Positions 49,160 through 61,584 of a stretch of 64,000 nucleotides of DNA are shown one piece after another. The number at the start of each line of letters is the position of its first letter. The stretch's first letter is position 1. A program made the translations under genes and the position numbers. Below the pieces are notes generated by a model. It had not been told where the DNA came from. It made no database searches and saw only the letters and a program-made list of their open reading frames with translations. The DNA is from Leptoclinus maculatus. Lineage: Eukaryota > Chordata > Actinopteri > Perciformes > Stichaeidae. The stretch covers positions 37,181,885-37,245,884 of the forward strand of contig JAVDOI010000001.1 in NCBI GenBank assembly GCA_032191485.1. Reading direction: 5' to 3'.

Positions 49160-52100
49160 ATGTTTAAATATATGTTCTCAGTACACCAGTCTTCCAGTAC
49201 CTGGAGGATAACTAGTTTAAGAACTAAGAAGCTGACGCCGTCACCTCCGTGGTGTTCGTGGTCGGTTAACTGTCACTCTGGTCCCGAGGTTGTTTTACAG
49301 CCGAACGAGCGACAAGGAGCACTCAATAACCAGGTAAACATACTTGTATTAGTATGATAAAAATGATGTATTGTCTCCGTGTCTGATTCCGACAGCAGTT
49401 TGGCTTCATCATCAGCCGCTTCCTGTCCCAGCTCCTGTCACACTGCACAGGTTAAGTGTTTACTGATCCTCCACTCTTCAACAGCTCGTTAGTACTCTCT
49501 CAGATAAAGTTTAGTTCGGACTGTTTGCCTCGAGTAACCCCAGTAGTTTATGAACGTTTGGCCAAATGTGTTCGACAGGGAGGACAGCAGCGTACTTATT
49601 TACCCACTAGCTGAGGAAGCGTTAGTATTGGGAACGTTATGCTGTTTAGTAATTTTGACTCAAAATGTATTTGCGGAATTTATGAAGAAGAATTTGGATA
49701 ATATTCAGTTAAGTTGTTCACAGTATTGATCATTTTGGTATTGTTTATATTTTAGATTTCTTTCTACTCTGCTGTATTATATGAAAACTCAACTGCCTTT
49801 CTTTTTGGGACCTGATGCAAATGTTAACTAATCTTGTATGGACTATGGAGCCCCCATGTACATTTAGCCAATAACACTATATAACCAAACATGTCTGTAA
49901 TCATTACTAACGGGACATATTTTACACTTTATGTCCACCAGGGGTAGCGCATGAACAAGACAAAAGACAGCAGCTTTTTTCAGCCATGTGTTCAGGAACA
50001 TGAAGGGAAAGTCCACCTTAAACTAGAATGCACATTTTAGCTCTTCCAGTGGTTTTGTAACAGTAAGACCATTACAATGTAAATCAGAATATCAAGACTT
50101 GAATTGTTTATTCCAACAGGGGATATTTTGTCATTTGATGTGTACTCTTGATATTTAGGTTGATTAGGAGAAAATGTCCCATTGAAACTGTGTTGTGCTG
50201 TCAGAGTTCACTTTAAGTTCACTTTAAGGATGCTGCCTACTCCCGTGCCTCTTTAGGATTTATCTCTAGATAAGATTTTCACTGCAGTCTGTTTTTAACA
50301 GGTAACAAAAAGACACAAAAAAGCAAGATCTTCATGTCAGCCAGTACTGGACTGTTTTGACCAGCAGTACAGTCAGGAGCTCGGAGACCTGTGGGCATCT
50401 GCGAGGTAGATTTCTTTCTGAAATAATTATTGCAGCATACACACAGACAGGGTTTGTACCAATCCTTCATCGGGATTGCTTTTCTCTTGCAGAGCAGTGC
50501 TCCTGGACCCTCGCTCTTGGCAGTATGGGGTCATGCTCAACCGCTTCAGCACTGTGACCGGCATCACGCAGATCCTACAATCACAGGGCTTTTCCAGTTT
50601 GCTTGGTAACGGCCCCTCAACGGTGTCTCATTCAAAATACCAAGCAGGAAAAGACTCTCTGTTGCCACCTGACCACATCTCCAAGTGCCCTCCTAATGAC
50701 TCCCACGTCCAACCTGACAGCACCTCTCGTGTGGTCGGTCAAGACCTTCAATCAGAGCCTTCGCTCAGTTCGTCCCGTCCTACACTACAGTGTTACATCC
50801 ATCCACGTCCACTGCGGTTTCCCTCTCAGGCTCACCGGCCTGGCCAGCTGAAGCAGTACTACCTCCTGAATGCTGCCTCCCTGCTGCCAGTGCTGGCTTT
50901 GAAAGTCAGAGACGGGGAGAATGTTTTGGATCTTTGCTCTGCCCCTGGGGGCAAAGCCGTAGCCATAATGCAATGTGCCACCCCAGGTAAAACAAGCACT
51001 TTAACAGGACTTTGCAAACTTTTATTTGATTTTACTTTCATCATGCAAAGAGGTATACAAAATTGGATTTAGTACAGTTGAAGATAAAATAAAGTTAATC
51101 TAAATGATACACTTCTGAGTGTATAATTGTTTGGCAACAAGAGCTTTTCGCTAAAACATCTTGTTGAAGTTTGTTAAGCTTTGCTCTTAAATATGTATTG
51201 TGTACTTTGCATGTAAGTTGCCGCAGTTGAATCTAAATATAATTTTTGCCTGATGTGAATAGCCTATTTGTCTTGATTACTGTATACAAGTAATGCTGCC
51301 CTGCTTTTGTTCCAGCACTTCTCTGCTGCAATGAACCAGACCCTCACAGACGGGACTGGCTGGCCAAAACCCTGGAGTCTTTCTTGTCTCAGTCGCTCAC
51401 CAGCAGAGTGATTGTGTCCGCACAGGATGGACGTTCTTTTGTGAACAGTGAGGCAGGAACATATGACAAGGTGGGGACCAGTGACGGCCAGCATGCGGCT
51501 GAATTTTGCTTCAGTGTTCAACACATAGAGGTGGTTAGAAATGAATGAGAACAGCAAGCCTTTGAATTGAAGCTAATAAGCCTAGCGGAAGAGAAGAAAT
51601 CTGTTCAATTAAAGTAGGAGTCATGAAGAGGCAGACAAATGGCCAGAAGTTCAAAGGACTCAAAGTGACTGATAATTGACTTAAATATATTGAAAAAAAG
51701 CAAGGCGCAGAATGAAAAGGTTACATTTTCTTACTACTTACCTTTTGCTTTTCTTCTTTGATCCTTTCTGTTTCTCGCTGCCATTACGCTCTTGAGCTCT
51801 CCGACTCTGAACTGCTCACATTTCTTCCTCTGTGTTGCAGGTTTTAGTCGATGCTCCATGTTCTAATGACAGGAGCTGGTTGTATTGTGGCAGCCAGCAG
51901 GGGGGACCGAGACTGAAGGAAAGAGCCAGGCTGCCTGCGCTCCAGGCTCAACTGCTTAGGTAAATCCAATCCCTAACATAGAAAAGAGTCTGCTATTGTG
52001 TTACTGTTGTGGCACCCTTCTATCTTCCTACACATTATTACTTAGAATACAGGATATTACTGTTAATGTCTGAGGGTGGACTGAAACATTACATTGTTTT

Positions 52101-53221
52101 AGTTCAGATGAGCAGTTGTGAATCATTTCCATGCACTGTACAGTTGCACACAAAGTAATGTAAACACTATATATAAAAAATGTAATAACAAACAGTGCTG
52201 TAGAGTGAAATTACATTAGGTTGCATGGCATGGTTTGCAGTGTCAATTCAGTACTTTAACATATGAATGTCCAAGTAACAGAAAACAAGCTAAGAGTTCC
52301 CTGGAGGCTGATACGTATGTGGTCAAATTGCAAATATATTAGTCAAAAGATATTAAAATGATTTGCTGTGGGAGGAGAAACTTGACATATACAGTCTATT
52401 GAGGGTTGCAACTTAATTTTAGCCAGCTTTGTAGAATATTTTGAAATGTTAATTAAGATTCTCAGAAGAGTACAGAACTGGAGTTATCTTCTTTTTTTTA
52501 GTTCCACGCATTCTTCTTACTTCTTCCTTTTCAAAACCTGACGCCTTCATTACCCACAATGCAACTCTACAGTTTAGTAAGAGATTTGGATGTGTAAAGT
52601 CATTAGGGATTAATGTAGCCTCGAGCCGCTAGCCTCAACCAGAGATCAGGAGCAGGCTACAGAGGTCTGATCATATCACCAGATTTCTTTTCATTTTCAA
52701 ACTTGTAGTTTTCACACCCTACTGACGTTGACTCAAGTGACATCCCTCGAGGTAGTTTATCAGACTCTGCACAGCTCCCACAAAAGTCCTCAAGTCCTGA
52801 AAGGAGACTTTGATGTGTAAAATAGGTGGAGTTCTCTTCTGAAGTCCCTCGTCATCAAGTGCAGTATTTGTCTACTGTTTACAGGTCTGCGCTGTCAGCC
52901 GTGCGTCCAGGGGGTGTTGTGGTCTATTCAACCTGCACTCTGTCCAGCTTTGAGAACTTTGCCGTGGTTGAGACAGTGCTGAATGACTGTCCTGAGGCTG
53001 AACCCGAAGACCTGTGGGAGGAGATTGGCATTCCTTTATCAAAATACTTTACATTTAGGAGCGCTCACCCTGGTCATGGACAGACGCCTCACAAGCCTTC
53101 CCTGCAGCCACATAATGGCCCCTCGTCCTCTTATCGCCACAGACTCGGCATTTTAGTAATTCCTCAGCCGGGCAAGACCTGGGGACCCATGTTTTTGTCT
53201 CGGATTAGAAGAAGGAAATAG
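49160..53221 (+). CDS. nsun3: Mitochondrial tRNA-Met cytosine-5 methyltransferase NSUN3
   Basis: Methylates C34 of mitochondrial tRNA-Met using SAM, the first step towards 5-formylcytosine needed for AUA decoding. Exons: 49160-49333, 50302-50405, 50493-50986, 51316-51470, 51841-51959, 52885-53221; introns are GT-AG and phases agree. The model has 460 residues (human about 340). Exon 1 gives an Arg/Ser-rich, import-like N terminus starting MFKYMFSVHQSSSTWR. An in-frame ATG at 49088 could extend it by 24 residues, so this exon is the least certain part. Later landmarks: QQYSQELGDLW in exon 2, SAM motif DLCSAPGGKA (about 239-248), DAPC (313-316) and YSTCTLS with the catalytic Cys at about 366. 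The end matches NSUN3 (LVIPQPGKTWGPMFLSRIRR). A Ser/Pro-rich insertion of about 50-60 residues precedes the methyltransferase core. NSUN4 is excluded by the C terminus and the DRSW motif. Confidence 0.93.
51960..52884 (+). other. nsun3 intron 5
   Basis: Phase-2 intron of about 0.9 kb; nothing else recognised. The smaller introns 2 to 4 are also featureless, and intron 1 (49334-50301) holds no exon I can support. Confidence 0.6.
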
Positions 53222-53745
53222 TGTGCATCCTCCTGTGCACAAAAGATATGTGCCATCAAATGGCTAAACACACACATTTCCTTTGTGTGACTTTTGTTAC
53301 CTGTAGGTTTAAAGTACCTCCTGGAACTGGTTTGTAACTCAATCACACAAACTGACACACATAGTAATTTGATATGGAGATCTTGTGTTCACAGCTTTTT
53401 CTGCTGCCCCCAAATGGCCAAAACAATCAGTAATTGCAGGTTTAATGGTTTTCTTTTAGCTTTTGCAGTCCACCCTCTTTTTATTTATTATGATTTAGGA
53501 TTATGATTTATTGTTGATGGCTTCTATGGAAACTACTGACACTGCAGGTGTACAATTAGATGAAATTGACCAAACATGTTTTTTAAGTGCTTCACATGAA
53601 TAACTGTGTCCACGTTGTATAATATAATTGATCATTTTATAAGCCGATGTGAGATTGTAATATTCAAAATGAATTCAGTGTATTCTATTAAGAGTGAGTG
53701 CTTATGGTGTAAGTTTTAGTTTCTAGTTAGAAAACAAGAGATGAC

Positions 53746-53751
53746 ATTAAA
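53746..53751 (+). terminator. nsun3: Candidate poly(A) signal of nsun3 (ATTAAA)
   Basis: ATTAAA, the commonest variant hexamer, about 525 bases past the stop. No canonical AATAAA is evident nearer the stop codon. Confidence 0.4.
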
Positions 53752-54263
53752 ATACTGTGAATCTCCTTCTTCCAAGCCTTATGTCACTAAATCAGGTTGC
53801 ATTCATAACATTTTGATTGCATCTTAAATTGACTCACCATTACATCTTTTAAAAGTTTCTCTCTGAACACTTGTGACTAATGTTTATTGCCTTATGTTTG
53901 CTTTTAAACATCCAAGTGCCATAACACTATTGCAAATGTCAACACATGGACATTACATAATACATTTCCTAGTAATAGTTTCCTGTCAGGAAGATTAGTT
54001 TAATAACCAGGAAGAGCAGTAATGGTATAATCAACACAGATTCTCTTCCTTCATCCCAGTTATTTCCTCCTGCATTGTCCTACTCTGAATTAACACATGC
54101 TTCAAGTCTCACTAGCAGCAGTCTTTCATCTGTCATCATACCTCCCGTCAGAGTGATTTCATCTCTTACAGTGGCTCATTACCCGGGTGGACTGTTAGCG
54201 AAAAACTAGACTATTTCATCGCAGTGTTGTAGCTTTTCATCGGGCTGTGATTGCGCAGACCAG
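53752..54263. other. Intergenic, no gene seen
   Basis: AT-rich spacer between the nsun3 3' end and the Harbinger-like element. Confidence 0.5.
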
Positions 54264-54493
54264 GGCCCTATTCCTCGTACGTCGCTCAACTAAGTCGATC
54301 AAATGTCCAATTATCCAGCTTAAATTACCGAGATGATTGAAGGCAGGCTATCTCGGTTCCTCAAAGGCTGATCAGCGCTCAAACAGTCTCGTTAATTCGA
54401 ACAAGACCTCAGTCATCAAGGATAATTGGGCGTGCCCGTTTTATGTCAAAACGGGGAAGGTGTCGATTACCGAAACCATGATTTTCTAACAGT

Positions 54494-54650
54494 ATGGCAA
54501 ATAAAGTAAAAGAAAGAGCGTCTTATTTCTCCGCTGGCGAGCAGGAGATGATCATGACAGTTTATGAGGAAGTCAAGACCATAATCATGGCAAAATCTAA
54601 CACCGCCACCGCTGCGAAATATATATATAATATAAAATATCGCAGACAAG
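54494..54650 (+). pseudogene. Harbinger Myb/SANT-like gene, 5' fragment
   Basis: An ATG opens a frame reading MANKVKERASYFSAGEQEMI, then MTVYEEVKTIIMAKSNTATA. This resembles the N-terminal trihelix/Myb-like DNA-binding domain of the accessory protein of Harbinger transposons (domesticated relatives include NAIF1 and TSNARE1). The expected middle (the AREECWQKIADRVN-type segment) is missing, replaced by an AT-rich stretch; the frame then runs into non-coding sequence. Confidence 0.75.
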
Positions 54651-55148
54651 TTAAATGCGTAAGTGTTGGGAAAATGTATAGGCTAATTTTAAGTGCCTCA
54701 TCACCCCAATCAATCAGATTATATTTCTTTAAATGTGCGGCAGTAGGCTTAATGGAATGCATCATCGAATGAGATCTCATAGCGAAAATAATGATCTCAA
54801 CTCTTTCAGAATAAGTAGATAAAAACGAGCCCAAAGAGTATCTAATTGATACGAATTAATAGATACTTATGAGGATATATGTACTGTATGCGCTTATGTA
54901 TCATACTATACATGTGTATATACATGCATGTGTAGATTACCATATAGAACTAGGAGTTTGAATATGTGTGTGCGAATCTGTGTATGGGCGGCTCAGTATG
55001 TTTATTATTCATAATCAGAAATGCAATCAATTGAAGCAGTGAAAATAAATGTGTGTGTGATTCTCTCTATTCTTACCTTGAGTACAATCATGATATGCTA
55101 TGGTGTACTAATAACACTGTCATATAATTATGAGTGCTTTCAACCCCC

Positions 55149-55208
55149 AACCATCAAGAGGACATGGGAGCAAGTAAAAACTAAGCACAAAAACATTATT
55201 CAGAATGG
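55149..55208 (+). pseudogene. Harbinger Myb/SANT-like gene, second fragment
   Basis: Reads TIKRTWEQVKTKHKNIIQN, the third-helix part of the same Myb/SANT-like domain, followed by a plausible donor (AATG|GTGAGT). It continues the fragment at 54494-54650 after roughly 500 bases of intron-like or degraded sequence. Confidence 0.7.
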
Positions 55209-55297
55209 TGAGTCCATACAATATGTGCCATGGTAATGTATTGAATACATCCATAAGTTTCTTAAGCATCAAATAAACTTTACGGACAGCACGGCAT

Positions 55298-56768
55298 CAG
55301 GGGCGGACTGGGGGAAAAAGTGTCCCGGGAGTTACTGTCAGACCGGCCCACTCAATACACGGCGCGCTGCCCACTCAATGCATCGCACGTATCGACCAGT
55401 CAGTGGCCTACTTGGAAAACTACCCATACACTTAACATTATTTTGGATGATTACAAAGAAATTACATCATATATGTTTTTTTTTTTATAACATTTGGATC
55501 CACCAATTTGCCTGGATGGACACATGGAATAAAATGATACTGGCTATTGTAACACTCCAAGGTAGGTATAGTTTGCTAGATGAATATGCTTAACTCTGGG
55601 CTAGTATCAGATGGTTATACCAGTGACGTGCGGTGAGGTTCGTGGCTGGTGAGGCATTGACTCTTTCAGAGTCAGATTTATAAATGTATGAACCTAATAT
55701 AGAGCAGCTTAAATCATCATTCAATTGGCAGCTTGCACATTGACTACTGGTTGTTTTTCATATTTCATATCAGCATTCTTTACACACACATAGGTAAGGT
55801 ACATATTTGATTGCACCAGGTGTGTGCGCCGCGATCTGCGACCTGCCCCACCGACCTGTGTTTCAGAAGCGGAGCGCTCGCGGGCGCCACCCGCGAAAAT
55901 CGAGAGATCCCGCGATAATCTGTAACAACCACGGATTTATAAAGAGCATACAAGTTTATTTTACCTGTCCGACGTTGAATTGCTGTTGACTTGGTCATAT
56001 TTCCCTGTTTTTTGAGAATTGTTAAAGCGTAGATATTTAAACTTCAATGTTTGCGGTCAAAGCAAAATATAAGAAGAAGAGAAGTGTAGAAGAAGAGTAA
56101 CGGAACTACAAGCATGAACCCGACCCGTGGCCTCTCGTGCGCCCCCTTCATTGAGGCAGAGGTACTGTTTGCCTCCCCTCTGCTTCTTCACTGCGGTTTC
56201 TGTCAGATCAGCAAGACTAAATATGTTCTACACATACGTGAAATACATGACCTATTCTATGGAAAGAAAGGACATATAATACAAGTGTTAACAAATATTA
56301 CAGTGGTGACAAACAATGAGAAAGCAAAAGACATGTAGAAATGAACAGAACAGAACATACGATGGGGTGTGAACATCAGTGGTATCAGTAGTGTTGCATG
56401 CTGGGTGCCGGTGCCATGCTGCCGGCTCGCGCTCAAAAACGGCTTCGTCTGCGAGCGAGTGACGCAAGTGTTGAGTAGGCTAGAGTGATTGACAACACCT
56501 AAAACACATTTAGACTGACGGAAGAGATTAGATGAGTAAAGAAGATGGTAACCATGAGTGTGAATACAGATCGTGAGGAGTAGTATAAATCTCAGTGATT
56601 ATTTACTTTAGGTATTAGAGTAACTTTAATGTGTTCTGTGAAGCATAGAATATAGTCGTGTCCGGCGATGTCAAAGGGAGGGCCGGTTGGTGATGGACGT
56701 GGGCCGGTATTGGACTAGTCCAACTCCATCGGCCTACCGTGGTATCCCCTATGGCCAGTCCGCCCCTG
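55298..56768. mobile_element. Nested hAT element with perfect 8-bp TSD
   Basis: CAGGGGCGGACTGG (55298-55311) is exactly inverted at CCAGTCCGCCCCTG (56755-56768). The flanks are identical 8-base copies of CACGGCAT (55290-55297 and 56769-56776), the signature of hAT insertion. The element is 1471 bp with no transposase frame. It contains another teleost repeat beginning near 55619 (cagtgacgtgcggtgaggtt, ctggtgaggcattgac) and a GC-rich segment near 55825-55915. Confidence 0.92.
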
Positions 56769-56967
56769 CACGGCATGTACTGCACTGTACAGTAATGTAC
56801 CACTTTCAAAAAAGCGCTATGCATAGTTAGTGAAGACAGTCAATACTCGGCTGTTTGTGGTGTTCAAAATGTATGGCTTCGAGAAGGTCTTGTAAATAAA
56901 TGATTGCTTGTCGGCAGAATCGATAGCGCTAGTATAGGAAGTCATGATGTGATGACGGCTCTTGGTA

Positions 56968-57044
56968 CGTGTACGTTTTAGTCATCTGTTTTACTGTTTT
57001 GTTTCATCGAATGAACGGTAAAACAGATGATCAAAACATACACG
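56968..57044. repeat. Long hairpin near Harbinger right end
   Basis: Left arm from CGTGTACGTTTTAGTCATCT and right arm ending AGATGATCAAAACATACACG pair over about 31 bases with three or four mismatches around a loop of about 15 bases. Probably a structural feature or nested foldback of the transposon. Confidence 0.85.
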
Positions 57045-57322
57045 GACCGATCTCGAAGAACTCTCCCTATAAACGCTAATCTAACTAATCGCTCCTTCAT
57101 CAATGGGATGAGGAAGGGAGATGACATTTTTTCCGGGGGAGTGGCAAGCTTATCCAGCTTCCTTCAGTGAAACTGCGCTGGAGCAGGTTCAAGCTTATTG
57201 ATGTGTTGCTATGGTGATTTTGCCAAACTTGCTTCGTGGAACCGAAAAGCCTGACTGGTGTAATCTCATCCTCAAACTTATCCGGCTTACTCAGTTAGCA
57301 ACGTACGAGGAATAGGGCCCAG

Positions 57323-58855
57323 AAGCAGAAAGGTGTTTTGAAAACAGCTGTCGACTATAACACACAAGAATTCATACATTATTACCCTTTTGAGCATCAC
57401 AGACTGACAGAGGCATGCTGTTGCAAAGGCAGTTGTGCTAGGTGTAAAGCCCTTATTATTTCTTCCCAGATAGGCTACATAAGGCTGGTGGTGGTGAGCG
57501 AGCCAGCCTTTGAGACACTGTCTTGGATGTGATTGCTGAAATAGGAAAGGTGCCTTGCACCGGTTTCAACCGCCTACACCGCATGGCCATAGACGCAAGC
57601 ATTTTTGAGTGCATTTCTATGGCTACTGTATTTTGTTTGGCTGTCCTACTTTATCTCCACTTCTGTGTGTCGAAGTAGCTTCGGTCTCTGATTCGAGGGC
57701 ATCATTACACCACCAGGACTTCAACACAGCTTTAAAGTAGCGAGATGTGGAGATGAAGTGGGCCTTCATTGAGGTTAACCATGTTGCTGACCTTTGTGTG
57801 AACTCCGGTTTGTTGATGTTCCCCATATTGCAGTGTTTCCTCAAGGGGAGAATCTCTAAGCAGCTTCTCCTCCACTTCAAAGGGGGAGAATGTAGGCCTG
57901 CTTTGCATAATCAGGTGGAGAACAGCTTTTTGCCAGAGAGGCAGGAATTAATTTGTGGCACCGCCAGATGTAATCATTAAAACCCTAGTCATTGACAATA
58001 AAGGGATGAGGAGGAAATGGAGGTTGGATTTGTAGAACAGTATATAGAGAAAGAGATATGGAGTCCTGAATGCCAGAGGACAGTATCGCTAAGCAGGCTA
58101 ATCTGGCGTTAGCTGTGCTGAACCAGAATGTTTTTTTCAGTCTGGTAACGCTCAGCTCAGTCTGTTTGTGCTGCATGTTTCATTACTATTTTAGTGGTGT
58201 ACACAGTGATGACAACACATTAGGAGAACAGGTATTTAGGCAGCTATATATATATATATATGTCAGCCATATACTGAAAGCCATTTGTGTAGGCTTTAAA
58301 GCTCCACTCAGCCTGTAAATGTACTGCACAGCTCAGTCTCACTGCTCTTATTAACCCCGTTTTGTTTTCAACAGCAACAAAAAAAGCTCTCAAACCCACT
58401 GCACTCTAGCGGCTTAGCACCAAGCATCAGACTGACAAAGTTAGTGAGTTAGGTGGTGACTTTTTGGGTACAATAATATACACATTATGATCCATTATAC
58501 AGGAAACTCTATAGAACATCACAGATTTAGGAAATGGATTATTTGTGGGCTCTAACCCACAATAATCACCCCGTCAATCTGACATTTCCCTCCTTGTGAC
58601 GAATGTTTGACTTGAAGCGTTTGACACTCAATGTGCCAGACAGTTAACAAGTGGGTCTATAGATTTAGTACATTTTGGGGCATCCATCACTCATTTCAAA
58701 TGTCATCATTTGTCAATATTCCATTAGTGGAAGTGAGAGACCTGGATTGCTGCTCTTGATTGATTGTCACACAACTACTAATCTCTGGGGGGGAAATAAA
58801 GTCTGCAATGAATGAATACTTACAGAGGTCAAGTCAAAGTATAAATATGGACAGT
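57323..58855. other. No gene recognised
   Basis: Short frames such as 57623-57880 and 57747-57980 overlap on opposite strands without domains. A (TA)n run lies at about 58243-58261. Confidence 0.45.
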
Positions 58856-59413
58856 GCAGGCAGTGTGGTTGCACTGGGGCCCGTGGGATGAGGGGGCCCA
58901 TAGACGGAGAGGGCCGATGTGAGCAATTTACCTTGCCATCTCAGGAACACGCCTGTGTTCAAAGAAGAACCGTATCAAATTCATAATGGTGCCAATTAAT
59001 TTGCTACACTTGCCCTCAAAAGGCAAACCCATCTCCATCAAGGTTTTCAGTTTTTGGGGAAAAAAATTATTTACAATATATATCAAAAGTATATGCTGTT
59101 TATTCTACATTAAATAAAAAAAACTATAAATGAACTTTAAAAAAAGAAGATATTTAAATGAAAGGTATGTAAAGGTATTTTTGATATGTACAGATATCCA
59201 ATGATGATTGCTGGATAATAGTTATGTTGATATTGTCCAATGTCAAGTTGATCATGTGATTAGACAATAATATATAAGGTAGCTATAGTTTAGGCGCATA
59301 ATCTGTCAAGACTGACAAGCTGAGCACATCAGCTCAAGACAGTAAGTAACTATAGGGCCCGTCATAATAGCGCATACTCGGGGCCCATCGCAACCCCCGT
59401 CCGCCAGTGCATT
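58856..59413. repeat. Probable hAT-like repeat remnant (gggcccat-rich ends)
   Basis: The left side reads GCAGTGTGGTTGCACTGGGG and then CCCGTGGGAT; the right side read inversely gives GCACTGGCGGACGGGGGTTG and then CGATGGGCCCC. These are loosely matching inverted ends in the style of hAT elements, with an AT-rich interior. No target duplication is convincing. Confidence 0.4.
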
Positions 59414-61584
59414 ATGGACTAGGAGTGGGTCTACCAACTACACCTGCGATGCAATCCCCCCCAGAAAATAGCTTCTCAGGTCGTCATCTTGCCACTTCTG
59501 GCTTGATATTATTAAGATGAACTATAGCAGCCATGTGAACCAAAACCTGTGACAGAGAAACACAGTACAACTTAACTGTAAATGTCTGTGTAATCCAAAT
59601 CCAATACATAACAGAGAATATTTTTTTAATGTTTTTATGTGAGGAGAGACTAAAAGAAAATGTCATGGCAGAGGAAAATAAATTTGAGGAAAAGTGAGAG
59701 GGTAACTGAAACAGCTTCAAGATAAACAGATATTCCCTCCTTTTATCTGTCTGGCATACACTGACTACAAATGCAAAAGAAACTGCAAAGAGAAATAAAC
59801 ATGATTGTTTTGTTTGTTTGTGTCTTAGAATGCAACAGAACAACACTTTGATAAAACCATTGTGGTTGTATTCTAGTTGGATAATATTTAGTATTGTTAA
59901 AAGCCACACAGGGTGGTAATATTTGTTTGTTATATTTTTGTTTAAATGTTGTTTACTGCAAACTTCTTGTAATTCAAAAGGGACTCATGGGCAAAAGAAA
60001 AAGCACTCGAGCATCAAGAGCACCTCAGGACTTACAGCAGTGGGGTCTCTGATGAACTACACCAAGAACAGATGTGTGTGGTTGTTCCTACGTGAGCCTT
60101 GGCAGCTGCGAGGAGGGAGACATCCATAACAGCTGCACGAGAAGACAAAGCACAGGCTCAACAGACTGAAGGCAGGACAGATTACACTGGACCGGACATT
60201 CATTTATCCTTTGAGGAAAAGACAGAATTGATCGTGAGATATAAAAACTATATAAAAGCCTTGGACAGTCTTGCAGCGAAATGGGATTTGAGAGAAAAAC
60301 TACCAGGTCTTTTTTTTCAGTTTTAAGAAAGTCATCACTTTTCCACAAATGAAATGCAAATATGAACAGCAGATCAGTATAACCTGGAGTGATTAAGGCA
60401 ATTTAGAATGTGAGTTCACTATCTTTTCCACTTGTGACCACTGCAAAAGCAACTTAAGACCACTCTGTATTACGAAAGGAAAGCAATGAGAAGTAAGCAT
60501 GATGTATAGCAGAGTTACAGTATGGTTTTCCACATCTTAAAATATATCACGGCATCATATTCTGCGTCATAACATGTGATAATCACATCAACCGCTCTCT
60601 GAGCCTGGACTCCTGCTTCATTATCAGTTTGACGACATTTTAGAAAATACTTCTATTTATACTCTCATTCTAGTACTTCTTATGTGAACCCGCTCCATAG
60701 CTGCAGTTCAGTTGCATTTGTTCCTGCCTTAAAAGGAACATACACACTGAAGCCCCGTGTTAACACTTATTTGATCTCTGCATGGATCCCAGCGGTACGT
60801 GCTCTCCAAGAATAAAATGTAAAGGTGCACCCAGATTGAGTTGCCTCATCTCAATTTTCACTTCACTTCTATTAATTAAACTTCCCAACTTCAAACCTTG
60901 TTCAAGTGGACACTCCCAGAGTGAAGGAGAAGCATGAATAATAGATTCTTCACCCAAAGGGGATAAAAGAAAAAAAAAGGGAAACGGAAGTCAGAGGGGG
61001 AGAGGTATGAAGGGGCTGATTAAAACTGATTTCATACCAATGCTTTCAGTTTAAAACTTCATAAAAAAATATTAGTGTGGGTGTTATTCAAGCGATCAAA
61101 TGAACAGCAGTTCCTCAAATTAAGAACATGTTCTCAGAGCAGTATTACAGAAATAACAAGGTAATTTAGAAATAATGGTGCTCCCCCGGAGCATACCTTT
61201 AAAATGCTATTCATCATATTTCATGTTGGCACAATACATTTATTATTCATATTCAGCAGGTCGTAGTTGCTGTTGCAGGATGCCATCTCTCTACTCAATT
61301 TGTTTTCACACCATTTATTTCCTAGTTTGTTAAAAACTTGAACTGCTTGCCTTTGAAATCTAGCATAAAATGACACTGAATACTTGTGCTACAGTAATAA
61401 ACTAATTGTGCTACTTTGGCCAGGTTTATCTATCACAGCGATACAGTTTGGTATTTGTTTTAATACAAAACCATATAAATTGCTTCAGACTATCCAAAAG
61501 GTTATATCTGACATGTTGGGAAACAGGAGCGGCTGCACTGAGTCCCACTGCTGCTTTGAGTTAGTATCTACCATGTCCACGATC
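59414..61584. other. No gene recognised
   Basis: A 75-residue plus-strand frame (60099-60326, SFEEKTELIVRYKNYIKALD) has plausible charge composition but matches no family I know and has no convincing splice partner. A 141-residue minus-strand frame (59484-59909) is Leu/Phe/Ser-rich and looks accidental. Confidence 0.45.

Larger units (their letters stand above)
54264..57319. mobile_element. PIF/Harbinger-like transposon (3.06 kb, interrupted)
   Basis: The ends are inverted repeats: GGCCCTATTCCTCGTACGTC (from 54264) against ACGTACGAGGAATAGGGCC (to 57319). A CAG triplet on each side (54261-54263 and 57320-57322) fits a 3-bp target duplication, as Harbinger elements make. Inside are pieces of a Myb/SANT-like protein gene (54494-54650, 55149-55208), the second protein of vertebrate Harbinger elements. 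No DDE transposase is seen, so this is a defective copy. A hAT element interrupts it at 55298-56768 and a 30-bp-arm hairpin lies at 56968-57044. Confidence 0.85.

Noticed and set aside
59484..59909. 141-residue minus-strand frame
   Set aside because: Leu/Phe/Ser-rich reading of AT-rich sequence; no domain, no splice signals, no poly(A) support.
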